This document shows positions 23,528-33,407 of a stretch of DNA of 64,000 nucleotides, piece after piece. This DNA comes from Myxococcus xanthus (GTDB taxonomy: Bacteria; Myxococcota; Myxococcia; Myxococcales; Myxococcaceae): contig NZ_FNOH01000004.1 of NCBI RefSeq assembly GCF_900106535.1, positions 1 through 64,000 of the forward strand. The letters run 5' to 3'. Under the pieces are notes generated by a model. It was given only the letters and a program-made list of their open reading frames with translations. It did no database searches and was not told where the DNA came from. The translations under genes were made by a program, and so were the position numbers. Each line of letters begins with the position of its first letter. The first letter of the stretch is position 1.

Positions 23528-24558
23528 CGCGACGCCTCCGTGAACAGGTCGATGAGCATCCGCTCCAGTTGGAGCCGGGGCGCACCGTTCCGGGCAATGG
23601 CCGCCCGCGCCGCATCCAGCAGCGAATGCCGGCGGTGCAGGAGGATGTCGGACGTGCGGGCCGCCACCTGCCGGGCCAGGTCCACCATGTCGCGGTTGGC
23701 CAGCCCCGACTCCAGGCCTGACTTCACCAGCGCCACGTCGCGCGTCCACAGCGCCAGCAGCTCCAGGGTGCTCTCCGCCTCCTCGCGCGAGCCGCCATGG
23801 GCCTCCGCGAAGCGCAGCAGGCCGACGGCGTCCTCGCCGCGCAGGGCCTCGAAGGCGGTGAGGGTGTCCTTGCGCCGCGACAGCGCGTCCACGTCCAGCG
23901 CCATGGCCCGGCCCAGGCTGCCGCCCGCCATGACGGCCGCGAGCATGGCCGTCTCCGCGTCCAGCTTGCGCGCCTCCGCCACGCGCTGGGCCACCATGTC
24001 CACCGGCAGTGGGCCGAAGTGCACCTTTCCGCACCGGCTGCGAATGGTGGGCAGCAGGCGGTCAATCGCGCTGGCCACCAGGATGATCGTGGTGTCCGAA
24101 GGCGGCTCCTCCAGCGTCTTGAGGAACGCGTTCTGCGCCTGCACGTTCATGGTCTGGGCGGAGACGATGAGCGCCACCTTGCGGCGCGACTCCAGGCCGC
24201 GAAGGGCGATGCGCTCCTGGAGCTGGCGCACCTGCTCCACGCGTAGCTCCCGGCTGGGCGTCCCAGTGAAGTCGGACCGACCCGCCAGCCCCCGGGACAC
24301 CCGTTCATCGTCAGGCATCACCCAGGTGACGTCCGGGTGGAGGCCCCTCTCCACCCGCTGGCAGCTCGCGCAGGCGCCGCAGCCCACGTCTGGCTGCTCG
24401 GGGCACGTGAGGGCCTGGGCCAGCCCGACGGCCGCCAGCTCCTTGCCCACCCCTTCTGGCCCGGCGAAGAGGTACGCGTGGTGGACCGCGCCGCTGCGCA
24501 GGGCCGCCTGGAGGGCGTCCACCGCGCGAGGCTGTCCCAGTACCGTTGCGAGCGTCAT
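23524..24558 (-). CDS. holB: DNA polymerase III subunit delta'
   Basis: Second clamp-loader subunit, 344 aa from ATG 24558 (MTLATVLGQPRAVDALQAAL). The AAA+ fold shows a P-loop at LFAGPEGVGKELAAVGLAQ, a zinc-binding Cys cluster (CPEQPDVGCGACASC), KVALIVSAQTMNVQAQNAFLKTLEEPP and the sensor/arginine-finger region LLPTIRSRCGKVHF. The P-loop retains Lys but has Glu where Ser/Thr normally binds Mg, consistent with delta' subunits being poor ATPases. It is directly followed by holA, an arrangement that suggests balanced synthesis of the two subunits. Confidence 0.93.
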   Translation of the reverse strand: MTLATVLGQPRAVDALQAALRSGAVHHAYLFAGPEGVGKELAAVGLAQALTCPEQPDVGCGACASCQRVERGLHPDVTWVMPDDERVSRGLAGRSDFTGTPSRELRVEQVRQLQERIALRGLESRRKVALIVSAQTMNVQAQNAFLKTLEEPPSDTTIILVASAIDRLLPTIRSRCGKVHFGPLPVDMVAQRVAEARKLDAETAMLAAVMAGGSLGRAMALDVDALSRRKDTLTAFEALRGEDAVGLLRFAEAHGGSREEAESTLELLALWTRDVALVKSGLESGLANRDMVDLARQVAARTSDILLHRRHSLLDAARAAIARNGAPRLQLERMLIDLFTEASR

Positions 24559-24610
24559 GGCGCGTGTATCCCCGCTCACGCGGCACGCGTCAACGGCCGC
24601 CTTGACCCCC

Positions 24611-26134
24611 ATGGAGATGGCGGGAGACATTCCCCCCGCCTTGCTGCCCTTCCTTCAGAGCAACCTGTCCCTGGCCGTGGGTGCGCTGCTCATCGTCGTG
24701 CTGATGGGGGTGCGCGCCGCCGCTCAAGACGCCGACCTTCGGCAGGATTTGAAGAGCGCCAACCGGCTCCTCATCGCGTTCATCGTGCTCCGGCTGGCGA
24801 CGTGGGCCTTGCCGGCGACCGCCCCCGAAGGCCTCAAGAAGGCGCTCCAGGTCAGCTGGATGCTGATGTTCACCTTCGGTGGCATCCGCGCCAGCGTGGC
24901 CCTGGCGCTGAAGGTGATCCGGCTGCGCGCGCCGGCGGTGGGCACACCGAAAATCCTGCGCAACGTCATCGACTTCACGCTGTACCCACTGGCGGTGCTG
25001 CCGCTCCTGCGCACCCAGTTCAACGTGGACCTGGCGGGCCTGGTGGCCACGTCCGCGGTGCTGTCGGTGGTCATCGGTCTGGCGCTCCAGGAGACGCTGG
25101 GCAACCTCTTCGCGGGCCTGTCCCTCCAACTGGACCGCCCCTTCGAGGTCGGCCACTTCATCCGCATCGGCACACACACCGGACGCGTGGTCTTCATTGG
25201 CTGGCGCTCCATCCGGCTGGCCAACTTCCGCCGCGAGGTCATCACGCTGCCCAACAGCATGGTGGCCAAGGAGCTGGTCCTCAACTTCACCCAGGACCCC
25301 AACCCCGTCGGCATCGACGTGGAGTTCCGCCTGTCACGGGACGCCGCGCCCAACCAGGTCAAGCACGCGCTGCTGGAGACGATGCGGGAGACCCCCCTCA
25401 TCCTCCCGGAGCCGTCTCCCATCGCGCGCACGCTGGGCTACGAGGATTCCGCCATCCGCTACATGGTGCGGTTCTTCATCGGCGATTACGGCCTGGCGGA
25501 CGCGGTGAAGGAGGACCTCCACTCCCGCCTGTGGTACCGGCTGCGCCGGGCGAACATCGAGATTCCCTACGCCCAGCGGACGGTGCACGTACGACAGGAG
25601 ATGGCGCGCACGGAGCTGTCGGAGGACACCATCCGCAGCCTCCTGGGCGCCGTGGACCTCTTCCAGTCCCTGGACACGGAGGAGCTGGACCGGCTTCGCC
25701 AGGAGTCGCTGGTGCGCCGCTTCGGCGCCGGCGAGCGCATCATCCAGGAGGGCGACGAGGGCCGGACCTTCTACGTGCTCGCCTCCGGAGAGGTGAGCGT
25801 GCGCACGGGGAAGTCCCAGTCGGAAGTCACCCGCCTGGGCCGCGGCAGCTACTTCGGAGAGATGTGCCTGCTGACGGGAGAGCGCCGTTCGGCCACGGTG
25901 GTGGCGGTGGAGGACTCATTGCTCCTCGAAGTAGACCGTCCCACCTTCGCCCGCCTCTTCACGGAGTATCCCGGCCTGGCCCGGCAGCTCTCCTCCATGC
26001 TTGCCCAGCGGCGGACCCAGCTGCGCGCGGTGGCCGAAGCGAGCGGAACGAGCAACGACGCCATTCCCGCCGAGGTCGGCCGTATACTCGGACGGCTGCG
26101 CCAGATATTCGGGCTCAATGCCACACACGAGTAG
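24611..26134 (+). CDS. MscS-type mechanosensitive channel with C-terminal cyclic-nucleotide-binding domain
   Basis: 507 aa from ATG 24611 (ATG 24617 is an alternative). Several N-terminal membrane helices (ALLIVVLMGVRAA, LLIAFIVLRLATWAL, VSWMLMFTFGGIRASVALAL) lead to the MscS pore and beta domain: LVATSAVLSVVIGLALQETLGN, LQLDRPFEVGHFIRI, GWRSIRLANFRREVITLPNS. From about residue 345 a CNMP-binding domain follows (LFQSLDTEELDRL, FYVLASGEVSV, YFGEMCLLTGERRSATVVA). Its phosphate-binding cassette keeps Gly-Glu and Arg, so cAMP or cGMP could gate or modulate the channel. It is transcribed divergently from holB. Confidence 0.88.
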   Translation: MEMAGDIPPALLPFLQSNLSLAVGALLIVVLMGVRAAAQDADLRQDLKSANRLLIAFIVLRLATWALPATAPEGLKKALQVSWMLMFTFGGIRASVALALKVIRLRAPAVGTPKILRNVIDFTLYPLAVLPLLRTQFNVDLAGLVATSAVLSVVIGLALQETLGNLFAGLSLQLDRPFEVGHFIRIGTHTGRVVFIGWRSIRLANFRREVITLPNSMVAKELVLNFTQDPNPVGIDVEFRLSRDAAPNQVKHALLETMRETPLILPEPSPIARTLGYEDSAIRYMVRFFIGDYGLADAVKEDLHSRLWYRLRRANIEIPYAQRTVHVRQEMARTELSEDTIRSLLGAVDLFQSLDTEELDRLRQESLVRRFGAGERIIQEGDEGRTFYVLASGEVSVRTGKSQSEVTRLGRGSYFGEMCLLTGERRSATVVAVEDSLLLEVDRPTFARLFTEYPGLARQLSSMLAQRRTQLRAVAEASGTSNDAIPAEVGRILGRLRQIFGLNATHE

Positions 26135-26261
26135 GCTGAGCGCAGCGGGGGGATGTCATGACAGACCTAGGTACGCCGGTTCCAAAGCTGGGGCGGGTTC
26201 GACCCTCCTCAAACTGTGCTGATTTGAACTGCTGGAAGCGGTACTTTTCAGGACTACTGTC

Positions 26262-29200
26262 ATGACGGAAGACGTTGAAGGGCTTGCGGATTCGCCAGAC
26301 ATCGCGGTGGTGGGGATGGCCGCGCGACTGCCTGGAGCGCGCGATGTGGACACGTTCTGGCGCCGCGTGCGCGACGGCGTCGAGTCCGTCACGCACTTCA
26401 GTGACGCGCAGCTCCTGAGCGCGGGCGTGGACCCGGCGCTGCTCCAGGACCCGAACTACGTGAAGTCGGGCATGGTGTACGAGGGCCTGGAGGACTTCGA
26501 CGCGGGCTTCTTCGGCTTCAGCGCGCGCGAGGCGTCCCTCATGGACCCGCAGCACCGCCACTTCCTGGAAGTGTGCTGGGAAGCGCTGGAGCACAGCGGC
26601 CATCCGCCGGAGCGGTTCAAGGGGCCCGTCGGCGTGTTCGGCGGCTCGGGCATGAACGCGTACATGCCCTACAACCTCTTCACCAACCCGCAACTGATGG
26701 AACAGGTGGGACTGTTCCTCGTGCGGCATACGGGCAACGACAAGGACTTCCTCACCACCCGTGTCTCGTATTGCCTGGACCTGCGCGGGCCCAGCCTCAA
26801 CGTGCAGACGGCGTGCTCCACGTCGCTCGTCGCCATCCACTCCGCCTGCCAGAGCTTGCTGGCGCGCGAGTGCGACCTGGCGCTGGCGGGCGGCGTCACG
26901 CTGGAGCTGCCGCACTACCGCGGCTACCTGTACCAGGAGGGAGAAATCCTCTCACCGGACGGGCACTGCCGCGCGTTCGACCACCGCTCCCAGGGCACGC
27001 TCTTCGGCAGCGGCGCGGGCGTCATCGTGCTGCGCCGCCTGGAGGACGCGCTGGCGGATGGCGACACCATCTACGCGGTGGTGAAGGGCAGCGCGGTGAA
27101 CAACGACGGCGCGCGCAAGGTGGGCTACCTGGCGCCGTCCGTGGACGGGCAGGCGGACGCCGTCGTGGAGGCGCTCAACGTCTCCGGCATCAGCGCCGAC
27201 TCCATCGACTACATCGAGTGCCACGGCACCGGCACGCCGGTGGGCGACCCGATTGAAATCACCGCCCTCACCCAGGCCTTCCGCACGCAGACGCAGAAGA
27301 GCGGGTTCTGCCGCATCGGCTCGGTGAAGACGAACATCGGCCACCTGGACACGGCCGCGGGCGTGGCGAGCTTCGTCAAGGTCGTCCAGATGCTGCGCCA
27401 CAAGCAGATGGCGCCCACGCTGCACTTCGAGAAACCCAACCCACAGATCGACTTCGCGCGCTCGCCCTTCAGCGTGAACGCCGCGCTGCGCGACTGGCCC
27501 GCCGCCAAGGGCCGGCCACGCCGGGCGTCGGTGAACTCGCTGGGCGTGGGTGGCACCAACGCGCACGTCATCCTGGAGGAGGCGCCCGCGCAGCCGCAGA
27601 CGTCCGCCGCGCGTCCCTTCGAAACGCTGTGGCTGTCCGCGCGCACCCCCGCCGCCCTGGAGCGCGCCGCCCAGCGGCTGGCCACGCGGCTGGGTGAAGC
27701 CGACGCGCCCAACCTGGGTGACACCTCGTACACCCTGCTCGAGGGCCGCCGCCGCTTCGCGCATCGCCGCGCCGTGGTGGCATCGTCCCGCGAGGACGCC
27801 GTGCGCCTGCTGTCACAGCCAGAGGCCGCACGGACGGCCCAGGCACAGACGGAGGCGGAGGGCCGCTCCGTCGTCTTCCTCTTCCCGGGCGGCGGCGCGC
27901 AGTACCCGGGCATGGCGAAGGGTCTCTACGAGCAGGAGCCCGTGTTCCGCCGCGCGCTGGATGAGTGCCTGTCGCTGCTCGAACAGCACCAGTCGTTGAA
28001 GCTGCGGCCCCTGCTCTTCCCGGAGGCCGGCGCCGAGAAGGAAGCGCGCGCCCAGTTGGAGCAGGCCACGTACGCGCTGCCGGCGCTGCTGTCCGTGGAG
28101 CTGTCGCTCGCCGCGCTGTGGAAGGCGCGTGGCCTGACGCCGCAGTCCTGCATGGGCCACAGCATGGGCGAGTACGCCTGCGCGCAGCTCAACGGCGTTT
28201 TCTCCGTGAAGGACGCGCTGGGCATCGTCGCCTGCCGTGGCCGCCTCTTCGACCAGCTCCCCGCCGGCGCGATGCTCAGCGTGGAGATGCCCGAGGCGGA
28301 GCTGAAGCCGCTGCTGGGCGAGGGCCTGGACCTGGGCGCGCACAACGCGCCGGGGCTGTGCCTCGTCTCCGGTGAAGTGGCCGCCATCGAAGCGCTGGAG
28401 GCCCAGCTCAAGGCTCGCGAGGTGGAGGCGCGGCGGCTGCACATCCGCGTGGCCGCGCACTCGCGCATGCTGGAGCCCATCCTCGCGCCCTTCCGTGAGT
28501 TCCTGGGCACGGTGCGCTTCACCAAGCCCACCGGCCCGTGGATCTCCAATGTCACCGGGACATGGGTGACGCCGGAGGAGGCCACGTCGCCCGACTACTG
28601 GGTGCGGCACCTGCGTCAGCCGGTGCGCTTCGCCGAGGGCGCGGGCGTGCTCCTGGCGGACAAGGCGCGTGTCTACCTGGAGGTCGGCCCTGGCCAGACG
28701 CTGACGCAGTTGCTGCGCGCCCAGGTAGAGAAGCCGCAGGCCGAGCAGTTGGTGCCGTCACTGCGGCACCCCAACGACACCGTGGCGGACCTGGCGTTCT
28801 TCCAGCTCGCGCTCGGCCGCCTCTGGGCCGCGGGCGTGGACCTGGACGCCGCCGCGCTCTTCGATGGCCAGAAGCGGCGCCGCGTGGCGCTGCCCACGTA
28901 TGCCTTCGAGCGCGAGCGCCACTGGGTGGAGCCAGGCAGTGGCACCTTCATGGCGCGGCGCGAGGGTGAGCGCCCGCTGGTGCGTGAAGAGAACGTGTCG
29001 CGCTGGGGCTACGTGCCGCGCTTCCGCGAGCAGGCCGGCGCGGCGCCGGAGGCACCAACGGAGAACGAGCGCTGGCTCCTCGTGGGCGAGCAGCACCTGT
29101 TGCTTAGCGAGCTGGCTCGCGAGCTGTCGGCGCGCGGCGCCCAGGTGATGCGCGTGCTGCCGGGCGATGCCTTTGGCCGCGCGGACGAGGGGCACTTCAC

Positions 29201-32200
29201 CCTGCGGTTCGACGCGCGCGAGGACTGGGAAGCGCTCTGGGATGCGCTGGGCGCCGAGGGGCGCGTGCCACCTCGCATCGTGGACATCACCAGCCGGGAC
29301 AAGGCCCCGCTGGGTTGGGAACTCGCGGTGTCGCGGTACTTCCTCACGCCGCTGGCGCTGATGCAGTCCCTGACCTCCGAGTCGCTGCCTCCGGGCCTGC
29401 GCTACATGCGGGTGACCCAGGAGGCCCTGCCCGCCGAAGGACACGCCACGAGCCCGGAGCAGGCGCTCAGCTTCGGTCCGCTGCTCGTGGGCCCCAAGGA
29501 GCTTCCCGAGCTCAAGGCCCGCGTGGTGGACCTGCAACTGGTGGTCAACGTGATGGGCCAGGCGCGGGAGCTCGCGGACGAGCTGCTGCGCCCGGACGTC
29601 GAGGCGCCGGTGGCGCTGCGCGGTGGACGCCGGCTGGTGCAGGTGATGGAGCGGACGGCGCTGGACGAGGGCCCGACGCCGCTGCGTGAGCAGGGCGTCT
29701 ACCTCATCACGGGCGGCCTGGGCGGCATCGGCCGCACGCTCGCCGAGCTCTTCGCTCGCAAGGTGAAGGCCCGGCTCGCGCTGGTGTCGCGGTCGGCGGC
29801 CAGCGCGTCGCACGCGGAGCTTCAGCGCACGTTGGAAGGACTTGGCGCGCAGGTGCTGCTGCTCAAGGCGGACACCACCGACGCCGGCCAACTGCGCGCG
29901 GCCATCGCCCAGGTGCGGGAGCGCTTCGGCGCCTTGCATGGCGTGGTACACGCGGCGGGCACGCTCGAGGACGGGCCGCTGGAGGCGAAAACGCGCGACT
30001 CGGCCCTGCGGGTGCTCGCGCCCAAGGCGATGGGGGCGCTCGCGCTGGAAGAAGCGCTGCAAGGCGCGGCCCTGGACTTCTTCGTCAGCTTCGCGTCGAC
30101 GAGCGCGTGGCTTGGGCCCCCGGGGCAGGTGGACTACGTCGCCGCCAACGCGTACCTGCTGGCGCAGGCGACACGGCTGGAGGCCACGGGCATCGCGAAG
30201 CGCGCACTCGCGTTGGGCTGGGGCGTCTGGCAGGAGGTCGGCATGGCCGCGGCGCAGCTCGCGCCGCAGTTGCCGCCCGGCGAGTCCGTCATCCACCCGC
30301 TGCTCCAGCGGCGCGTGGAGGCCCCCGAAGGGCACCACGTCTTCCGCGCCATCTACGACGCGAAGGCCCACTGGGTGCTGGATGAGCACCGGATGCGCGG
30401 CGGAGGCCCCGTCCTCCCCGGCACGGCCTATGTCGAGCTGGCCCGCGCCGCCTGGGCGCTGGCGCGTCCTGGCGAGCCGCTGGAGTTGTCGCAGCTCTCG
30501 CTGGTGTCACCGCTGGACGTCCCGGACGGCGAGGTACGGGAGGTGGAGATCGGGCTGGCGCCGGAGGGCGACGGCTTCACCTTCCGCGTGCGCAGCCGCG
30601 CGGCCGGAAACGCATGGACGGAGCACGCCACCGCGCGGCTCCACCAGGCCACGGGCCAGCGTCCCACGGCGCTGAACGTGTCCGCGGCGAAGGTTCGCTG
30701 TGGTGAGCGGCCGCTGACCTTCGGCGAGGGTGAGCAGTCCCTGCCGCAGGACGCGCTCATCGCGTTCGGTCCACGCTGGAAGGTGCTGCGCAGCGCGGGC
30801 TTCGGCACGTCCGAGGCCCTGGGCCGTCTGGAGCTGCCCGCCGCCTACCGCGAGGACCTGTCGACGTACGGGATTCCGCCCGGGCTGCTGGACATCGCCT
30901 CCGGCTTCGCCTTCTCCCTGCTCCCCGACGCGGGACAGCCGGGGAAGCTGCACGTGCCCGTCTCCTACCGGCAACTCCAGGTCTGGGGCCCCTGGCCCCA
31001 GGTGGCGCTGAGCCACGTCCGCGTGCGCCAGGAGGAAGGCCGCGGGGCGCTGCTCGACGTCACGCTCACCGACACGGACGGGAATGTCTTCTGCGCCATC
31101 GAGGGCTACCTCGTCGCGTCCGTCGAGGCGCGGCGTTTCGGCCGCTCGCCGCAGAAGAAGGGCTCACTGCTGGAGAGCTGGCTGCCTTTGGGCATCAAGC
31201 CAGCGGAAGGTCAGGACGCCTTCCTGCGCGCGCTGTCCCTCGAGGACACGCCCGCGCTCTTCGTCAGCTCCATGGACCTGCACACCCTCGCGGCCCGCAT
31301 GCGCCCGAAGCAGGAGGCGAAGCCCGCGGCGGCGGCGGCGGCCACGGCCCAGGCAGGCGCGCCGTCCGGTGTGGCGGCCGCGGACGCACCGCGCGACGAC
31401 GTGGAGCGCAAGCTGGCGGAGCTGTGGCAGCAACTGCTCGGTGCGCCGAAGGTGGGGCTCAAGGACAACTTCTTCGAGCTGGGCGGACACTCGCTCATCG
31501 CGGTGCGCCTGTTCGCGCGCATCAAGAAGACGCTGGGCGCGGACCTGACGCTGGCCACGCTGTTCGAGGCTCCCACGCTGGAGCAGTGCGCCGCGCTGGT
31601 GCGTGAGGCCGCCGGGATTCCCTTCACGCCGGACGCGGGTCCGGGTGACGCGGCGCCGGCTGCGCAGGCCCCGGGCGTCAAGGCGGTGCCGAAGAGCTGG
31701 TCTCCGCTGGTCACCATCCAGAAGGGCGGCAATACCCTCCCCTTCTTCTGCGTGCACGGCGCGGGCGGCAACGTCCTCAACTTCCGCGAGCTGGCGCAGA
31801 CGCTCGGCAAGGAGCAGCCCTTCTACGGGCTCCAGGCGCGTGGCGTGGACGGCAAGCTGCCTCCGGCCGACAGCATCGAGGAGATGGCGTCCATCTACCT
31901 GGAGAGCATCCGTCAGGTGCAGCCCCACGGGCCCTACCTGCTCGGCGGCTACTCCGGCGGCGGCGTGGTCGCCTACGAAATAGCGCAGCGGCTGCACGCG
32001 CTGGGCGAGCCGGTGGCGCTGGTCGCGTTCCTGGACACCTTCCACCCGTCCACCCAGGAGCGACGCCAGTCCCTCCATGAGCGCCTGCGGGAGCTGCGCC
32101 GGGAGGGCGCGGCCAGCTACGTCAGCCGGAAGCTGCGCACCAAGGTGGAGCGCGACGGCACCCGGCTGTTGAGCCAGCTCAAGCTGCGCTGGTACGAGCA

Positions 32201-32528
32201 GCGGGGAGAAGCGCTGCCCATCGAGCTGCGCAACCTCCAGCTCACCGAGCGCTTCCAGGCCCTGGCAAGCCGCTACGTCCCCAGCCCCTACGCCGGTCCT
32301 GTGACGCTGTTCCGCGCGCAGGAGATTCACGCCATCTACGCGCACATGGGCACCAGCCTGGGCTGGGAGCCGCTGGTGCCGGCGCTGAACATCCGCGAGG
32401 TGCCGGGCGACCACGACAGCCTGGTGCGCGAGCCCAACGTCCATGTCCTGGGGCGGCTGCTCCGCGAAGCGCTGGACGATGCACAGCGCGGCACGCGTGA
32501 CGAGGCGCGCCGGGTGGGCACGAAGTGA
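26262..32528 (+). CDS. Type I polyketide synthase module KS-AT-KR-DH-ACP-TE
   Basis: 2088-aa single module. Domains by residue: KS about 13-435 with the active Cys (C185, TACSTS) and both His motifs (ECHGTGT, NIGHLD); AT about 530-830 with S634 in GHSMGEYA and VAAHS in place of the usual HAFH or YASH specificity box; an ill-defined linker; KR about 1145-1320 (ITGGLGGIGR, Y1292 in GQVDYVAAN); DH about 1345-1620 with H1376 and D1544, the HxxxG motif carrying one extra residue before the Pro; ACP about 1705-1780 (S1744 in GGHSL); TE about 1820-2085 (S1898 in GYSGGG, H2051). KR before DH reverses the common order. No N-terminal docking helix is obvious. As it ends in a TE it should be the releasing module, although it is encoded before the NRPS. 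A hydrolase gene overlaps its stop codon. Confidence 0.93.
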   Translation: MTEDVEGLADSPDIAVVGMAARLPGARDVDTFWRRVRDGVESVTHFSDAQLLSAGVDPALLQDPNYVKSGMVYEGLEDFDAGFFGFSAREASLMDPQHRHFLEVCWEALEHSGHPPERFKGPVGVFGGSGMNAYMPYNLFTNPQLMEQVGLFLVRHTGNDKDFLTTRVSYCLDLRGPSLNVQTACSTSLVAIHSACQSLLARECDLALAGGVTLELPHYRGYLYQEGEILSPDGHCRAFDHRSQGTLFGSGAGVIVLRRLEDALADGDTIYAVVKGSAVNNDGARKVGYLAPSVDGQADAVVEALNVSGISADSIDYIECHGTGTPVGDPIEITALTQAFRTQTQKSGFCRIGSVKTNIGHLDTAAGVASFVKVVQMLRHKQMAPTLHFEKPNPQIDFARSPFSVNAALRDWPAAKGRPRRASVNSLGVGGTNAHVILEEAPAQPQTSAARPFETLWLSARTPAALERAAQRLATRLGEADAPNLGDTSYTLLEGRRRFAHRRAVVASSREDAVRLLSQPEAARTAQAQTEAEGRSVVFLFPGGGAQYPGMAKGLYEQEPVFRRALDECLSLLEQHQSLKLRPLLFPEAGAEKEARAQLEQATYALPALLSVELSLAALWKARGLTPQSCMGHSMGEYACAQLNGVFSVKDALGIVACRGRLFDQLPAGAMLSVEMPEAELKPLLGEGLDLGAHNAPGLCLVSGEVAAIEALEAQLKAREVEARRLHIRVAAHSRMLEPILAPFREFLGTVRFTKPTGPWISNVTGTWVTPEEATSPDYWVRHLRQPVRFAEGAGVLLADKARVYLEVGPGQTLTQLLRAQVEKPQAEQLVPSLRHPNDTVADLAFFQLALGRLWAAGVDLDAAALFDGQKRRRVALPTYAFERERHWVEPGSGTFMARREGERPLVREENVSRWGYVPRFREQAGAAPEAPTENERWLLVGEQHLLLSELARELSARGAQVMRVLPGDAFGRADEGHFTLRFDAREDWEALWDALGAEGRVPPRIVDITSRDKAPLGWELAVSRYFLTPLALMQSLTSESLPPGLRYMRVTQEALPAEGHATSPEQALSFGPLLVGPKELPELKARVVDLQLVVNVMGQARELADELLRPDVEAPVALRGGRRLVQVMERTALDEGPTPLREQGVYLITGGLGGIGRTLAELFARKVKARLALVSRSAASASHAELQRTLEGLGAQVLLLKADTTDAGQLRAAIAQVRERFGALHGVVHAAGTLEDGPLEAKTRDSALRVLAPKAMGALALEEALQGAALDFFVSFASTSAWLGPPGQVDYVAANAYLLAQATRLEATGIAKRALALGWGVWQEVGMAAAQLAPQLPPGESVIHPLLQRRVEAPEGHHVFRAIYDAKAHWVLDEHRMRGGGPVLPGTAYVELARAAWALARPGEPLELSQLSLVSPLDVPDGEVREVEIGLAPEGDGFTFRVRSRAAGNAWTEHATARLHQATGQRPTALNVSAAKVRCGERPLTFGEGEQSLPQDALIAFGPRWKVLRSAGFGTSEALGRLELPAAYREDLSTYGIPPGLLDIASGFAFSLLPDAGQPGKLHVPVSYRQLQVWGPWPQVALSHVRVRQEEGRGALLDVTLTDTDGNVFCAIEGYLVASVEARRFGRSPQKKGSLLESWLPLGIKPAEGQDAFLRALSLEDTPALFVSSMDLHTLAARMRPKQEAKPAAAAAATAQAGAPSGVAAADAPRDDVERKLAELWQQLLGAPKVGLKDNFFELGGHSLIAVRLFARIKKTLGADLTLATLFEAPTLEQCAALVREAAGIPFTPDAGPGDAAPAAQAPGVKAVPKSWSPLVTIQKGGNTLPFFCVHGAGGNVLNFRELAQTLGKEQPFYGLQARGVDGKLPPADSIEEMASIYLESIRQVQPHGPYLLGGYSGGGVVAYEIAQRLHALGEPVALVAFLDTFHPSTQERRQSLHERLRELRREGAASYVSRKLRTKVERDGTRLLSQLKLRWYEQRGEALPIELRNLQLTERFQALASRYVPSPYAGPVTLFRAQEIHAIYAHMGTSLGWEPLVPALNIREVPGDHDSLVREPNVHVLGRLLREALDDAQRGTRDEARRVGTK

Positions 32529-33367
32529 GAGGGGCGCGCTTCAGGGTGAACCAGCGCTTCCCGCTGGTCACAGCCGCCGTGCTGGCGGTGGGGATACTCA
32601 TGGTGGGGTTGACTCGAGACGACGCGGATCTCCCGGGCCCGTTCCCCTACACCGGCGCGCCCCTATCGGCGGAGGAACGGGCGCGCCTGGCCTCGGAGGG
32701 ATGGACGGTGACAGGCCCCGACGCGCCGCCCAGGCTCGTCGCCTTGACGCGGCCGCCCTCCGCGGGTGAGACGCGGTGGCTGGTGTACTTCGGCGGCAAC
32801 ACCCCGGGGTACCTCGCGGAGGCGAAGTCCGTCCTGCTCTCGCTGGACGAAGGCCGTGGGCTCGGGCTGGCCGCCATCGCGCCCCCCGGCTTCGACGGCT
32901 CGCCGGGCAAGCCCTCCCCCGAAGCACTCCGTGACAGCGCCGCGAGCGCCATGCGCTGGCTGACGGAGACACATCCTGCCGCGGCGCAGGACATCCACCT
33001 CGTGGGCTTCTCCATGGGAACCATGTCGGCGCTCGCGGCGGCCCACGCGCTTCGGGCGCAGGAGACGCCCGCTCGGAGCCTGGTGCTGTTCGCGCCGTTC
33101 CAGGCGATGAAGGTGGGGCGCATGGGGCTCATCGGCAGCCTCGTCGGGCGGCACCGGTACGACAACCAGCCGCTGCTGCAACCCAAGCGACTCCCGCCCG
33201 CGCTCGTGCTGCATGGAGGCGCCGACAGCGCGCTGCCCCCCGTCCAGGGCGAGCGCGTCAGCCGTGGGCTTCGCGCTCCCCTCAAGACGTACCCCGGTAT
33301 CGGTCACGCCGAGCTTTTGAAGCATCCCCCCGCGCTCGCCGACGCCCGGCAGGGCCTGGGCTTGTGA
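32525..33367 (+). CDS. Membrane-anchored alpha/beta hydrolase in the biosynthetic operon
   Basis: 280 aa starting at a GTG that overlaps the PKS stop codon (GTGA), so translation is coupled. An N-terminal hydrophobic segment (FPLVTAAVLAVGILMVGL) suggests a membrane anchor or uncleaved signal. The fold shows the nucleophile elbow GFSMGT, LHGGADSALPP supplying a probable acid, and GIGHAEL supplying the His. It resembles the peptidase/lipase-type serine hydrolases. It could edit stalled chains, release or modify the product, or act in export or self-protection. The NRPS gene follows 40 bp later. Confidence 0.82.
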   Translation: MRGARFRVNQRFPLVTAAVLAVGILMVGLTRDDADLPGPFPYTGAPLSAEERARLASEGWTVTGPDAPPRLVALTRPPSAGETRWLVYFGGNTPGYLAEAKSVLLSLDEGRGLGLAAIAPPGFDGSPGKPSPEALRDSAASAMRWLTETHPAAAQDIHLVGFSMGTMSALAAAHALRAQETPARSLVLFAPFQAMKVGRMGLIGSLVGRHRYDNQPLLQPKRLPPALVLHGGADSALPPVQGERVSRGLRAPLKTYPGIGHAELLKHPPALADARQGLGL

Positions 33368-33407
33368 GCGGGGAACACCCGAATCGCAGCAACGCAGGAG
33401 GCACTGA

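Noticed and set aside
23528-24034. Extension of holA upstream to 24034
   Set aside because: The extension lies inside holB in another frame; the ATG at 23527 overlaps the holB stop and begins the conserved N terminus.
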